In this document: in pieces, positions 30,040-41,549 of the stretch
How the letters are laid out: each line of letters starts with the position of its first letter
How positions within the stretch are numbered: the stretch's first letter is position 1
Assembly: GCA_917880885.1 (NCBI GenBank)
Contig: OU862920.1
Location: forward strand, 4,588,001 to 4,652,000
Source of the DNA: Limnephilus marmoratus
Taxonomy: Eukaryota > Arthropoda > Insecta > Trichoptera > Limnephilidae
Direction of reading: 5' to 3'
DNA length: 64,000 nucleotides
Position numbers and translations under genes: made by a program
Notes under the pieces: model-generated
Databases searched by the model: none
Told to the model about the DNA's origin: nothing
The model's input: the letters and a program-made list of their open reading frames with translations, nothing else

Positions 30040-30876
30040 TAGTGTTCGACCGAAACAGGACTTTCCACCGAAACCGAAACTTCGGTGGCTGTCTCAGTTT
30101 CGGCTTTAGACATCTTAAAAATCGATTGTTTAATGTTATTTGGCTTATTTTTTACACTTACACCGACAGTTAACACGTGTTAAATTGAATAAATAAAAAC
30201 AATTATGTGAAAAAATATTGTTTTTTTATATTACTTCTACAAAATAACAAAACGTGTATAAGTACTACTTGGAACTAAAATTTGACAATAATCAACAATT
30301 ACATTATAAAGAAAGGACCTCATTAATCGAGTATTTTAATTTTTATTGCGTTTACAATCACAAAATTCTTTTTATAAATGTTAAATGAAATAAAAAACAA
30401 TAATTGAGGTACTTATGTAAAAAAACTATTTTCCTTTTTTGATATTACTGCTATAAAACAAATCAAAATTAACAAACATGTTAACTGCTTCTTGGAACAA
30501 ACATTCATCAATAATCAACACTTAAAGGAAGGACCTCATTAATTGAGTATTTTGCTGATGATGGCCGGTGACATACGAGCCACGAACTCACCCGAAGACA
30601 GCCGAATGAGAAATTCCAAGAATTAGTTAACATGCTTTGTTATTTAAAAAATATGTTTGTTTTATAGAAGTAATGTAAAAAAAATAATATTTTGCAAATA
30701 TTTCAATTATTGTTTTTTTTTTTTAATTTACCTAATTTAACACGTGTTAACTGTCTGAATCAGTGCAAAAAATAAGCCAAATAACAATAAACAATCGATT
30801 TTTAACGAATTTTAAAAAGTTTCGGTTTTGATGCCGAAACTAGATTTTTTTGCCGAAACTTGCCGAAACCGAACCT
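30040..30876. mobile_element. hAT-like non-autonomous element with TTCGACCGAAAC ends
   Basis: The left end TAGTGTTCGACCGAAACAGG resembles hAT TIRs. The right end reverse-complements to TAAGGTTCGGTTTCGGCAAG. Long subterminal inverted repeats are clear: ATCGATTGTTTAATGTTATT, GGCTTATTTTTTACACT and GACAGTTAACACGTGTTAA reappear inverted at 30720-30810. The interior has a tandem duplication of about 200 bp (AAAGGACCTCATTAATCGAG / GAAGGACCTCATTAATTGAG). No target duplication is clear. Confidence 0.6.
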
Positions 30877-31999
30877 TATGAAAACCAATATACTTGAAGT
30901 CTACCAATTTCAAAGTATTGAAGTTGTCGATGATGTCGCTTTTCGTTTCCAGTTACTGGAAAACATAATATGAAATAGTATTATAGTTACAGAACAACAC
31001 TACAACCTGTAATCTTGACCCATGCAAGGATGTGAGAAAAAATGTAAATATAAATGCTACATATTTTAAATAAATTGTCACATCATTGACGAAATTTTAC
31101 CGATATGTATTCTAATCCCGCCGTAATCAGTACTTACATCTCCAACTGCTCCTTACATTTAAATACTAAATTAATTGAAGACTACCGTTTTTTATTGCGA
31201 TGTCAGTCACTCTTTAATGTCCAACGTAAGCATGTAAGAACTTTTATATCATCACAGTAAATGAAATTACCTTACTGCTCCCTTTAGTGAAATCGTAACT
31301 AGGATATGCACCTCCTTGTGGTCACCTATTTATGCTTGTAACTTATACTACTTGGAGAAAGTACAAATGCAGTTTCTTAGACAATCTATGATTGATATCT
31401 TTTCCAAACCATGAATGTCTTTTCTAAAACTATCGCTGCTTTCTACCCGGAGAACGATTAATGATATACCTTTTTAAATTACTGAATAAACTCATCGACT
31501 ATCCTCAAATGTTGAGTGTTATAAATGTCTCTGTAAAATACACTCAACTTCATCACCACTGTGCCAACCACAGCACTAACTATTCAGACGACTCACCACT
31601 AGTGCGATTTCTCCAAACTGCCAATACATATATACGAACCTTTTTGATGTATTCAATACCTCTCGGTCCTGCATCAAAACATACGTAATTGGTTGTGATA
31701 GAAACTGATACGTTTTTTTCTGTAATATGTTTAGGTATTTATTGTACCTACTGATATTTATTATGTGTACTGATGAAAATAAATGTATCGAATTCCGTGG
31801 AAGCCACAAACAGAACGCTAACAACAGAATCAATACACGTCTGAATCCTATAACCTTGACCCGATGGAGAGAGTTATATATAGGTGATTTTAAATGATAA
31901 TTTTCTCATCAAATATGGTGATTCGCCATGTAATTTTTTTTACTTAATGGTGGTCAAATTATTACACACAGAATAACACGGAAAGCAGTTTACGCCATT
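30877..31999. other. AT-rich spacer
   Basis: Nothing recognised; short overlapping open frames on both strands at 31.5-31.8 kb have no domain. Confidence 0.4.
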
Positions 32000-32650
32000 G
32001 TGCGCTTTTATAATTATCGTGACGATTCACGGTTACGGTAAAAAAGGCTACAAGCACACGTTCCTTATTGCTGTAATGCTACAAGCTCTTTAAAGATGAG
32101 ATACCTACACATTATACGTAGGTCTGTTTCCTCCAAAGAAAAAAAAAATTCTTGCATCTCTTACACCCACCGCATCGCTCCCTACCAATACTACTAGTCG
32201 TGACGATAATTTTGAAAGTATGGAATATAGTAACAAGGATGATATTAAAATGTGAGTGAATTCCGAAAATTCAAAAACGTCAAATGACAATGCGCTAATG
32301 ATTTTGCCTTTGTTCATATAATGCTGCCGCTCTTTCTTACATTCGTAAATGAGACAAACGGCGAACGTACGTCTGCCACCCCCCCCCCCCCCAAAGGAAA
32401 CGTACAATCATTATCGAACATCTCCCTTACATGTATAAAGAAAATTAAAAACAGTACTTTGGAGGAAACAGTCACGCGTATTTTTTTTGTTTCACTTTGA
32501 GCTGCAGCATTATAGCGATGAGGAACGTATGTTTTTGTCCGTCACGGTACCGTAATCGTGAATCATAATAATATCATAATATTAATGACATAATAAGATA
32601 ATATTAAAAATAATAATAACCGTCACGGTAATAATTATAAAAGAGGACAA
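32000..32650. mobile_element. Family D long-TIR element, copy 2
   Basis: Arms are inverted: GTGCGCTTTTATAATTATCG on the left, CGTCACGGTAATAATTATAA at the right. CTGTTTCCTCCAAAG, ACGTTCCTTATTG and CTTTCTTACAT blocks are shared with copy 1. A C run of about 15 lies near 32381-32394. Confidence 0.6.
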
Positions 32651-32937
32651 TGGTAAAAAAAGGCGAAGAGATGGGGGAGTGCGAGGGGAGGGGGTTCGAA
32701 AAGGAAGGAACCGGCAATCAGACCGTTGATTGGAAAATTCACATTTTCCGTTATACATTAAACAGCTAGTTAGAATATTATTAGTTTTCTGTGGACAGAT
32801 TCAACGGGGGACCGGAATGGGCGAGACCAATTAGCTTTTACACATTCTCTGATTGGTAAATATTTGCTGGAATGAACAAACACAATGGGGTTTTTTTAAA
32901 TATTAGATTTAAATAATAAACGATTTCATATGTGGGT
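32651..32937. other. Spacer
   Basis: Nothing recognised. Confidence 0.35.
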
Positions 32938-33170
32938 CACATACTTCGAGGGGAGAAATATCACTTGCTCCAATTAATATTAAAAGGCAAGATAGAGGGT
33001 CGCCGAGGGCCTGCTAGGGACAAATGTCTTGGCTGCGAAATGTACGAGAGTGGACCGGTATAAGAAGTGTGAAGGAGCTATTCCGGAAGCGCAAGATAGA
33101 GAAACATTAACCAGAGTGATCGTTAACGTCGAGGGGACCTGACAGGGTACACGAAGAAGAAGAAGATTTA
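32938..33170 (+). pseudogene. RTE-like retrotransposon 3' fragment
   Basis: Reads KYHLLQLILKGKIEGRRGPA, a frameshift, then SVKELF- and RETLTRVIVNVEGT-like sequence, and ends GGGTACACGAAGAAGAAGAA. It parallels HLIMQGKIAGRRGPGRRR ... IANMIANVR at 28040-28225. The (AAG)n tail is the family 3' end. Confidence 0.65.
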
Positions 33171-33251
33171 AAAATCAGGAAAACTGTTTGAATAACATTT
33201 GAAATTGATAGCTAAATCCATTTAAATCCATTATAGTTCAGGATCCCTAGC

Positions 33252-33445
33252 ACGGTCGATCGATAAGGATTGTATCGGCAACTTCTCATCGTTTCCTCGG
33301 ACAACTGCAGATCGCTAACGTACGAAAAACAGTTGACATCAAATATATTAAAAACACTCAGTCATTATGAACTGTTAATTATTCGTTGGCGATCTGCAGC
33401 TACGCTAGGGAACGATCCAATCAATCCTTATCAATCTACCATATT
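33252..33445. repeat. Palindromic MITE-like repeat
   Basis: GATCGATAAGGATTG at the left and CAATCCTTATCAATC at the right, with CAACTGCAGATCGCTAACG / CGTTGGCGATCTGCAGCT further in, form an imperfect inverted repeat of about 190 bp. Confidence 0.6.
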
Positions 33446-33589
33446 AAGACACCGTGTGATATTTTTCGGGACAACTTTTATATTTTGAAGTTCGTAGATC
33501 AAGAAACTATTTTCAGTTTGTTGTTTCATTTCCATCATAAAAGTAAAAACAATGGCTTCGAATAATCTTTTTATGCCTGTTGGCGAGCG

Positions 33590-33830
33590 GCGTGCATGTG
33601 ATTTTTATGCAAATCTATGGTTTTATTCCGAGATGGATGAATTTTTGCGTACTTGACCTATCAAAACAAGCGGAAGACCACAGTCTACACCTCTATTCAC
33701 ACCCCTTAAATAAGAATTTAGACACTACTTGAGAAAATTTGCACACTTCACGTTCAAATAAATTACTGTCTACATCTGATTTCGAAAAACTCCCCGTAAA
33801 GCCCGGGTGACGCCGGGGACCTCAGCTAGT
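33590..33830 (+). repeat. Dispersed repeat ending CCGGGTGACGCCGGGGACCT
   Basis: The end AAAGCCCGGGTGACGCCGG then GGACCTCAGCTAGTC has hairpin potential and CTAGT, like the end at 16820-16858 and the start at 42660. Non-coding remainder. Confidence 0.4.
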
Positions 33831-35106
33831 CAAGAATTATTTTAATGCATTAAATTAGCAAACCCGTCTGCGTCAATCATTTCGATTAGCACATACATCA
33901 CCTCGAGTTCCAGATTTACAATTCTGGGAAAAATTGAGGAGTTTGGCGCAAACAATATGATTGTTACATATTTTTATAAAACCATATATGTTTTGTTGCT
34001 GTAACGTATTTCAACCAGCTCATTTCACATTTAATCCAACTAAAAAAAATGTTACGTTCCGGTTCTGGTCGAAAATGGTGATCTTGTTCCTACTAGGAGC
34101 TGTTAAATCTGAATAATAATCAATATTTTGGTACCTACCGGTCTGAAGAATGTTTGTAAAAATAATAGTCATTGAGATGGTGACAATTCTTCGGACAAAT
34201 TGTATTTTAAATTAAAAACAAGTAAAATATTTTTGATTAAGTAGGCAGATATTTAAGTACCTTCTTACTAATCTTATGATTTTGGAAGAAATGTTGGTTT
34301 TGATTTATAAATAATAGAAAATTAACTCTATACTTTTGGGGCCCGTGCTCCGACTCCGTGCTTCACAAAACTACTAGATTTTTAAAGCTCAGAAACTAAT
34401 TATAAAGATCATATTAAAACTACCGGTCATAAAAGCAGTTCAGAAGAAATCTTCAGGAGAATTTACGTCTTCAACATTAGTTAACTTTATGCCAAAAACA
34501 TACTAGCTACCTCTTCAAACACAAAACTACCTTTGAAAATGGCCAAATTGCTCGAGATGCAAGAACCAAAGAACGTAATATCTTACTGATCCCTTTTGCT
34601 AAAAAAACAACTATTGTTGGTCAAAGAAATTGACTTCCACTGGCAATAAGACAAAACACAATGTATCTTAAATATAAATCTGACACCATGTCCAAATACC
34701 AGCCAAAATAGATCAAATATCAAAGATATTATCAAAATTAACTTATAAGTATGTATTTTTTCAATTGTACGTTGGTGATTGTCTGATATTTTATGTTTTA
34801 TTGCCTTTATTATAAACTGCTCCAGTTTTAAAGCGCCTGCTCTCAACACAGCGTCACCTCATTCGGAAAAGGTTCTAACTGACTTTTATTTTTCAAAAAT
34901 GACCTTTTGAACGCCAAAGCACTTTATTTTACTCATTTCTATACCCAAAATAATTTTCAGAATTTTTCTGTGTTGTATTTTCGAAGATATATGTACGACC
35001 AAGTTCTAACATCAAGCATTTTCAAATATAATTAATTTTACAAGGCTCTAACATCACTTACACCCTCTACTTTTTTTGTATCTGACACAGCGCTTGGTTC
35101 GTCAGT
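33831..35106. other. Spacer with diverged GGTTCTAAC repeats at its end
   Basis: AAGGTTCTAACTGAC (34871), AAGTTCTAACATCAA (about 35000), AGGCTCTAACATCAC (about 35044) and GGGTTCTAACTACG (35119) suggest a diverged tandem or foldback interior. Otherwise nothing recognised. Confidence 0.4.
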
Positions 35107-35261
35107 TCATTTGGATAGGGTTCTAACTACGCCTTATCATTTTCTAAGGTTTCTAAGTTTCCAAAGACAAATTTTCGTAATCTATTTAACAATTTTAGTT
35201 AAAGTATTTTAATATAATGAAACACAAATAACTTAATATTATTAAATTAACTAACTATTCT

Positions 35262-35465
35262 AATATTAAACCAGCGTTTTATACAAGAAATAATATCGGT
35301 AATTTTTTGAGAAATACTAAAGATAAAGACCATAAATTGACTAATTCCGGAATATATAAACTCAAATGCAATGATTGTCCCTCATTTTATATTGGAAAAA
35401 CCACTCGTAATTTTGAAATCAGAATCAAAGAACAAACATTGTTCGAAACTGTCAAATTAGTATAA
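35262..35465 (+). pseudogene. PLE C-terminal fragment with GIY-YIG motif
   Basis: The 67-codon frame reads NIKPAFYTRNNIGNFLRNTK, DKDHKLTNSGIYKLKCNDCP, SFYIGKTTRNFEIRIKEQ and ends after TVKLV. IYKLKCNDC ... FYIGKTTRNFEIRIKE is the N-terminal half of the PLE GIY-YIG endonuclease, including the conserved Arg-containing helix. The C-terminal half is missing, because the sequence jumps straight to the terminal repeat with a hammerhead. The flanking AAAGTATTTTA (about 35200 and 35707) is a candidate target duplication for the whole insertion. Confidence 0.75.
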
Positions 35466-35472
35466 GCTTTCC

Positions 35473-35504
35473 CTGACGAAGGAACGTTTGTTCCGAAACC
35501 GGTC
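35473..35504 (+). ncRNA. Hammerhead ribozyme core, intact
   Basis: CUGACGA (35473-35479), A, stem II GGAAC/GUUCC with loop GUUU, GAAAC (35495-35499), CG, GUC (35502-35504). Stem I can form UCC/GGA plus an outer GC/GC with an internal loop. Stem III is two base pairs, as in PLE hammerheads. It lies 8 nt after the stop codon of the PLE fragment. Confidence 0.8.
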
Positions 35505-35596
35505 GGATTTGCACATCAAATAAGTGGTTTATACAAAGTAAAATTATTTCATTATACAAATAACTTAGTTTACACCACTGTATAATTAACAACATC

Positions 35597-35629
35597 GACA
35601 AGTTTCAATAACAATGTTATCTTCATCAG
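35597..35629 (-). ncRNA. Hammerhead ribozyme core, intact, opposite strand
   Basis: Minus strand: CUGAUGA (35629-35623), A, stem II GAUAAC/GUUAUU with loop AUU, GAAAC (35606-35602), UU, GUC (35599-35597). Stem I pairing is weak. It faces the plus-strand core at 35473-35504, about 90 bp away. Confidence 0.75.
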
Positions 35630-35769
35630 AATAAGTCGTTTGCCAATTTGTTTTTCATTATATCAATAATGACGCCAAAAGGTATTTTTGCAAAGTTTCA
35701 AGAAATAAAGTATTTTAGTTTATTATATTTTAATGGAAAATATTTAAATAGGACATGAACCCAGCTTGG

Positions 35770-36619
35770 AATAGGCCACTTGTGTCACATTTTTTTAAAA
35801 AATTTCCCATTAGGCAAATATTCTAAGACATTCCGTATTTTTTTTTATATCGTATTTTTGAAACCCTGGCGATATTTTGAAAATTTCAATCCGTAAAATC
35901 AGGCCATTTTTTGTAAACCGGAAAGACGGGACATAATTTTATAGGTGCGAAAAAACGATAACTACATAGCCGAAAATCAATTTTAAAAAAAGAACGTTTT
36001 CCACAAGAAAGGGTACAGGAGAATAACGAGGCATACCAAAAATATTACATCTCATAAATATTTTTTTCCTTCATCCATCTTATTGATCATAAATCATTAT
36101 AATGTTCAACGTCTATATTACTTAATCCAATGTTATATACTTGTACGTGTAAATTATAATAATAAGAATATTATAAAATTTGATTTTCTTAAAATCAGTA
36201 CCACTACCATTATACCTCTAAAACACGTACAGACATTGTAAAATGTACGAGGTTCTCTTCATAACATCTGTCAAAAAGTCAAACCAAATGATAAGTTCGC
36301 AGAGAAAAAACAATAAATTAAGTGAACGTTAAATGTCAAATTCAAAAATTCGCCTGAAATCAAAGTGTTGCTATATAAAAAAAAAATCAGAGTGGAATTT
36401 TACAAAATTAATAGGAACATTTTCGGAGACGGGACCTTTTCATGTAGTGACGTCAAAAATGGATTTATTGGACCAAATAATGGATTTATTTATTTAAAAA
36501 TAAAAAATAAAAACTGTACATTTCTAAAAAAAATTACTAACATTTTCGTAATCTTTGTAAAAATATCTATCCACACGATTTTTTCCAAGTCGTTATGAAA
36601 TCCTTGCAAGTGGCCTATT
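35770..36619 (-). mobile_element. Family Q TIR element, copy 2, full length, inverted
   Basis: Ends AATAGGCCACTTG and CAAGTGGCCTATT are perfect inverted repeats of 13 bp. The copy is 850 bp and non-coding, with two further copies at 20056 and 47313 in the other orientation. TA at the TIR edge (TAGGCC ... GGCCTA) would fit a Tc1/mariner-like insertion, but this is ambiguous. Confidence 0.75.
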
Positions 36620-36895
36620 GCATAAGAGAAACATAATTAGAACCTTGTGCAATGAATTATCATGCCCTAGCTGGTTGCACAGGGTTCTATTTGCATGTTT
36701 AGGTATGTTCTAAAAGGGTAAATATACGTCCCATCTAAATATTTTCCTTTAAAATATATTCAATTAAAATACTTTACACAAGATTCAATTTCAAAAGGGT
36801 AAATTGTTAAATAGATTATGAGAAATCGCCTTTGCAAACTTTGACACTTAATATCTCAGAACAAGGTGAAGCGAATTTAAAACCCTATCCACATG

Positions 36896-37887
36896 AAGTG
36901 ACGACAGGTTTTCCTAATGAGACAGCCACATCACAAATTGTAAGTCTAGATTAATAAAAAAAAGTTATGACAATATTTCAAATAATCATGTGGAATGGGT
37001 CTATTAGGAGCAGAAATAATGCCTGGGTGAAACCTGAGGAGGAAAACCAATACGGCTGACCTTGACTACAACACGACGAACTACTTCCTTCTATTCAATC
37101 AGAGTCACGGTAGTTACTAGCGAAGCGTTATTCAATCACAGCATTTTTTCTAACGTAGAAGTACAACATTCTCAATAAACTCGTGGTATCTTCCTTAGTA
37201 TTAAGTGCTTTAGTGACGGGATAATTAAATAAAATCCATAATTCAATTTGCAAGTAGGTATGATACGGTTAAATAATAGTAAGACCAGTGTTTGGTTGAA
37301 AACATTCCAAAATTATAAGATGATAGTAAAACATTGTGAAATATTATGCTAATCAAAACAACTGATATTATTCTAATGTATTTGATATGCACCGCGAGAT
37401 GGCCAACAGCAGCAAGCAGTCACATCCAACATTTCAAATGGAAGCTTTCTATCCCACGCACTTATGATTGGCTCGGTCAAATTTTCAAATGTCCCAATAT
37501 CATGTATTCTGTCTCTTTACGCGCCATACAATAAACGAGATGGCACTGTACCGCCAAGAAAAAATGTTTTCGGATTCTGAAGACAGTTTGGGTCATGGCC
37601 GTGAGCGAGAGAAAGTATGATGAATATTATGCGTCTGAAAGAGATGGTTTGATAAACGTAGGTTGATTTTGAATATTATAGGCTTGTCGCATCAAATAAT
37701 TTACTATATTGAATGTAATTTGGCAGTCAAACTCGGGAGGTAATTACAAATGAATATTATCGTATTTAATTTTGTATTGTATCATAATATCAATATTTTT
37801 AAATGACCTTTCACTTTTGGACCCCTAGAGTCACCTCTGAGTATGACTGTACAATAAACTATAACAATAACCTTATTGGCCCACACT
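36896..37887. other. Spacer
   Basis: Nothing recognised. Confidence 0.4.
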
Positions 37888-38341
37888 TCTCTTGCCTCAT
37901 TCACATTCATGAATCGTCTCATACATGCTCTTCTATTATTCTGACTATTAACATGGCCCGACTCAAGTATCTGATTCACTTGGTCGTGCCGTGTTTTCCT
38001 CGGGCGTCCCTGACTTCAACTACCATTCACATTTGCGTCATATATTCTTTTTACACTCCTTTCCTCGTTCATTCGTTCTATGTACATGCCTTAACCATCT
38101 GAGCGTCCCTTTCTTAATCTTACTCACTACGCTTACATCAGCCTTGCATTCTTTGCGGATCTCCAAGTTTCTCACATGATCGTACATGGTTTTACCACAC
38201 AGTAGCATTCAGTCTACTTTCATCTTTCCTCTGCCAGTTCCCTTCCTCTGCCAGTTCCCTACCTCACTGCCATACATCAGGATAGGTATTAGCACTCCAT
38301 TACGAACGGCTAGCTTCGCTTCTTTGTACAGTTTTTTGTTG
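37888..38341 (-). pseudogene. Degraded RTE RT C-terminal fragment
   Basis: Plus-strand blocks CTCGTGCCTCAT-like, CATGGCCCGACTCAAGTATC, TGATTCACTTGGTCGTGCC, CTTGCATTCTTTGCGGAT and CTGCCATACATCAGG parallel 17950-18410, the antisense of the intact RTE ORF. The fragment MNQILESGHVNSQNNRRACM survives on the minus strand. Frameshifts and a local duplication (CCTCTGCCAGTTCCC twice) show decay. It stops at TTTTTTGTTG. Confidence 0.75.
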
Positions 38342-38410
38342 GATGGTTGGAAGCAATAAGAGACAAGAAAATCCGAGAAGAGGCAAGAAGAAAGAAGGCA
38401 TAAAGAAAAA

Positions 38411-38579
38411 AAACGAGTGTGCTTTAGACCACACGACTGAAGTGAAACTTCACTAACTTAAATCTCGCTCTCAACTTCCGTTCGCCTCGCCCGATCACAC
38501 TTTTAATAACGCTCTCGTCACGCATTCACGAGCTTACTCCTCAAGTCAAGCGTGCGTAAAAAAAATTTTACTTCAAAAA
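38411..38579. repeat. MITE family H, short copy
   Basis: ACGAGTGTGCTTTAGACCAC, ACGACTGAAGTGAAACTTC, CAACTTCCGTTCGCCTCGC, ATAACGCTCTCGTCACGCAT and TCAAGCGTGCGTAAA ... TTTTACTTC match 58028-58425. The GAAGTGAAACTTC-type ends are inverted repeats. Confidence 0.6.
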
Positions 38580-39237
38580 AGAAAAAAAATCGTAATGCTC
38601 AAACCATTCCTTTATTCCAGCCCATCCTAAATTCTAATACTGGCTTATTAGGTTAGTATGTACGAGTATACGGGTCGATTAAACTCTAACTCCTTCCCAT
38701 CTTCAGAGCACGCGTTCCTAGTCCTAACAAATCAGTGCCTCTCGGTGTACCGGTCTCACCGGGACAGGAGTGCTTCTGGCATGGGGGTACAATCGTTAAG
38801 TATAAGAAACGACAGGTGTTAAATTAATGATACTATTAACGATTTATTGTAACATAGACAAACATAAAATAAAATCTCACCCATTCGTTATATAATAATT
38901 AGTGATTTACGAGATCCATTAGCAATAAAATGCAACCTTCACGATGAGAAAATGTGTTAGAAGACGTGTGCATAGTAATTAGTACTTTTCCTAGTATTTA
39001 ATCAGTCGTAATACAAGTTTACTGAGGACTTCTTCAGGTGCCCTCTACTATCTTCGAGGTTGGTTAAGTTAGGTGGATTATTAACTTTTTCCATTTTTGA
39101 AACTGACAATTCATGGTGGTATTCCATCATAATCTATATTCATAAACATCAATATATATTATGTTTTTATATGTATGTGAGTTGTCTATGCATTTATTTT
39201 TTAAGCGTAGGAAATTTTTTATATTATTTTTATTTTA
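38580..39237. other. Spacer
   Basis: Nothing recognised; a T-rich tract at 39220-39260 is the probable A-tail of the reversed retrotransposon that follows. Confidence 0.4.
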
Positions 39238-39990
39238 TTTTTTTTTTTTTATTAGTTTTTGTATACATACACATGTAACATAATCATGAATTAGACATGC
39301 AACATTGATTAAAAAACTGTAAAAACACATATATGTATACAATATATAACCTTTACGAGAGTGAAATTACTCGTGTGTAAAGGCAGAACATAAGAGAAGT
39401 TTATTAAAAATAACAATTAAAAATTATAACACAAATATATACGTGCATAGATAAAAAATAATAATATTTATATATATAAAATAAAAAATAATTTTTTAAA
39501 AAAGAAACTGTCAATTAAGTATTTTTAATCAATTGCCAATGCGACTCTAGGTAGCCAAACTATTTAAGATATCATTGTGTAGTATATTTTTGAATTTATT
39601 ATAGTCAGGTTCCAATCTCAGTTCCATTGCCAATTGATTAAACTACATCACTCCATTGTATGTGTAGAAGTGTTGTGCAAAACTGGAATGCATTAATGGC
39701 GCTTAAGCGACCCACTGTGTTTTGCCTATTGCTCTCTACGCGTGCCATGGCGTGGTGCGACTTCTTAGAACGACTTATTAGAGTCTTTGTGTATTTGAAG
39801 CAGCGTTTTTTTTATATATGTATTTTTTAGAGGTGGGACTTGAAAGTCTTGAAAAAGTTTAGAGGTTGAATAATCTGATGTTGAAACTTTCAAAATACTT
39901 TCTTTCCACCCTCGTGTCGGTTTCTGCAATATTACAACCACATGACAATACATCTGAAAGGTTGTTTTAATCATTACAAAAACATTACAA
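39238..39990 (-). pseudogene. CR1-group (Daphne-like) retrotransposon 3' part, decayed
   Basis: Minus-strand reading gives SKLFQDFQVPPLKNTYIKKT, LLQIHKDSNKSF, a stop, KSHHAMARVESNRQNTVGRL, then in another frame FNQLAMELRLEPDYNKFKNI, LHNDILN. This follows the usual order at the RT C-terminus of such elements (leucine-rich 'LYIYETLLF' segment, 'RTR', 'NxLP', 'FKxxL'). An AT-rich 3' UTR ends in poly-A near 39238. Multiple stops. Confidence 0.5.
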
Positions 39991-40104
39991 AACTGTCAAA
40001 ATATTTGAGAATGACATTTTGCAAACCATCGAATTTGATCGCAGTACCCACCTGTGAATCGAATACTTTGAATCTAATAAAAAAAAATATTTAAATGGTT
40101 AATA

Positions 40105-40320
40105 TGACAAATGAAAATTTGTAAAAAAATTGCAATAGGTGGCACGCAAGCTGTTTGAAAATCTAAATGTACCGGGACCGAATATAATGAACGCGGGAGA
40201 GCGGAGGGGATCGCAGAGTGAGGTTCGCAGGAGAGGGAAGGGGGAAGGCGGGGAAGGTGGAGGTAGTACGCATGAGGGGAAGGGGAGGCGGAATACAAAT
40301 ACGAAATTTATTTCCACTTT
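40105..40320 (-). repeat. Family E repeat fragment, reversed
   Basis: TTGCAATAGGTGGCACGCAA, GCTGTTTGAAAATCTAAATG, TACCGGGA and a G/A-rich body are the reverse complement of 42900-42970 plus its C/T-rich tract. Confidence 0.55.
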
Positions 40321-40369
40321 AATTTATTTGATTGTAACCGGTTTCCGCAAACAATATCAAAGTACCTAA

Positions 40370-40530
40370 GGGAACGTACCCGTACTACGTGACACAATTA
40401 GGGGGGGGGGTCTTCAAAATGTCACGCTTGGTACAAATGAGTGGCGGCGGGCTCAGGTTTTTGGTCACCGGGGGGGGGGGGGGGGGGGTTAAAGATTGCT
40501 TGGTTGGTCACTTAGTATGGGTACGTTCCC
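40370..40530. mobile_element. 161-bp TAA-flanked MITE with long G runs
   Basis: TIRs GGGAACGTACCCGTACTACG and reverse-complemented GGGAACGTACCCATACTAAG, then TGAC, with TAA on both sides (40367-40369, 40531-40533). A 3-bp TNA duplication suits PIF/Harbinger-type MITEs. It contains G runs of 10 (40401-40410) and 19 (40470-40488). Confidence 0.75.
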
Positions 40531-40559
40531 TAAACTACAGACCCGATGTAATTAAGCCT

Positions 40560-40800
40560 ACTAGGAATAACCAAAATAATTAGAAATTCGACAGTCAAAG
40601 ACGGCTTAGTAACAAACGTAAGAAAACCAATATAATTGAATAAAATCCTTGTTAACCACCCCTCTCCCCCCACCCCCATATGTTATGTATATAAACCATA
40701 GATTAAGAATAATTTTGTACCAATCTGAAGATGGCTTTAACAAGCTGAAACCGATCAAATAAACTAAAGAGGAAATAAGTTTCACATTTGTTTTATTATA
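40560..40800 (+). repeat. PLE 3' terminus with hammerhead-like motif
   Basis: CCACCCCTCTCCCCCCACCC tract, then the motif at 40725-40756 and an A-rich end (AATAAACTAAAGAGGAAATA). Layout as at 16.9-17.2 and 57.7-57.9 kb. Confidence 0.55.
40725..40756 (+). ncRNA. Near-intact hammerhead motif
   Basis: CUGAAGA (40725-40731), U, stem II GGCUU/AAGCU with loop UAAC, GAAAC (40747-40751), CG, AUC. The G of the usual GUC is A, which leaves a single base pair in stem III. AUC still fits NUH. Confidence 0.6.
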
Positions 40801-41159
40801 TCATTACTTCATTTACATTATTTTAGCGAACTTTGCTTTGCTGCGCGGGGTCTTCGGCACTCGGTTTATACAACCCGTGAGGGATCCGCATTACTCTAGC
40901 AAAAGTTTGAAGTTGAAATGAGAACACTTGCAACTCTGACGTCAAACTTGGTTCGCAAATTCATTCAGCCATCTTGCACCGTAATTGACACCCCCCCCTC
41001 CCCTTCCCCCACTGAAGATAAAAACAGCTAAAACTATGCTGTGGGCGTGTCTAAAGCTAAGCATTAGCTCATTTTTTCTTTATTTCTACAATTTCTGAAA
41101 TTAATAAACTGTGAATTTAGTTCAGTTCATAACTAATTTTCGAGATACAATCATGCACA
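40801..41159. other. Spacer
   Basis: Nothing recognised; a C run at 40991-41010. Confidence 0.35.
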
Positions 41160-41275
41160 AATTACGTAGGTCTGGGTTCGAGTCCCTGTTGCGACCTTTG
41201 TCTTTTTCTATTTTTCTGTGTCTTGTTCTCTTTCAGAACCAGATAACAATCTTCTTCTTCAATGATATATTACAT
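41160..41275 (+). repeat. SINE family 2, 5'-truncated
   Basis: GGTCTGGGTTCGAGTCCCTG, TTGCGACC (B-box block), TTTTTCTGTGTCTTG and TTCTTCTTCAATGA. Confidence 0.65.
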
Positions 41276-41549
41276 TGATGGGAATAACCTTCAAAGGTTA
41301 TAAAAATAGAGTTTTTCGTATAAAAAATTGAATATTCATTTAGACTTTTATTAAAAGACAATAGTTCCATATGAATACATTCAGATATATTTATCCGAGA
41401 CACTATACTACTATGGTTACAAACCAATCTTAGAGCGTTTGTTTCCAATAAAAAGGGGAGTTGCCCGTAATATGGAAAAATAATTAGTGGAAATATTGTT
41501 GATTCTAAAATTTGAATTATGCGAATGACAAATATGACGGTATGACAGA

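Larger units (their letters stand above)
35107..36895. repeat. Large foldback: inverted arms around PLE and family Q insertions
   Basis: Left arm 35107-35215 continued at 35702-35760; right arm 36730-36895. Shared blocks include GGATAGGGTTCTAA / GGATAGGGTTTTAA, AATCTATTTAACAATTT and GTATTTTA ... GGAAAATATTTA(A/G)AT(A/G)GGAC. The left arm is split by the PLE insertion, and family Q sits in the loop. Confidence 0.6.
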
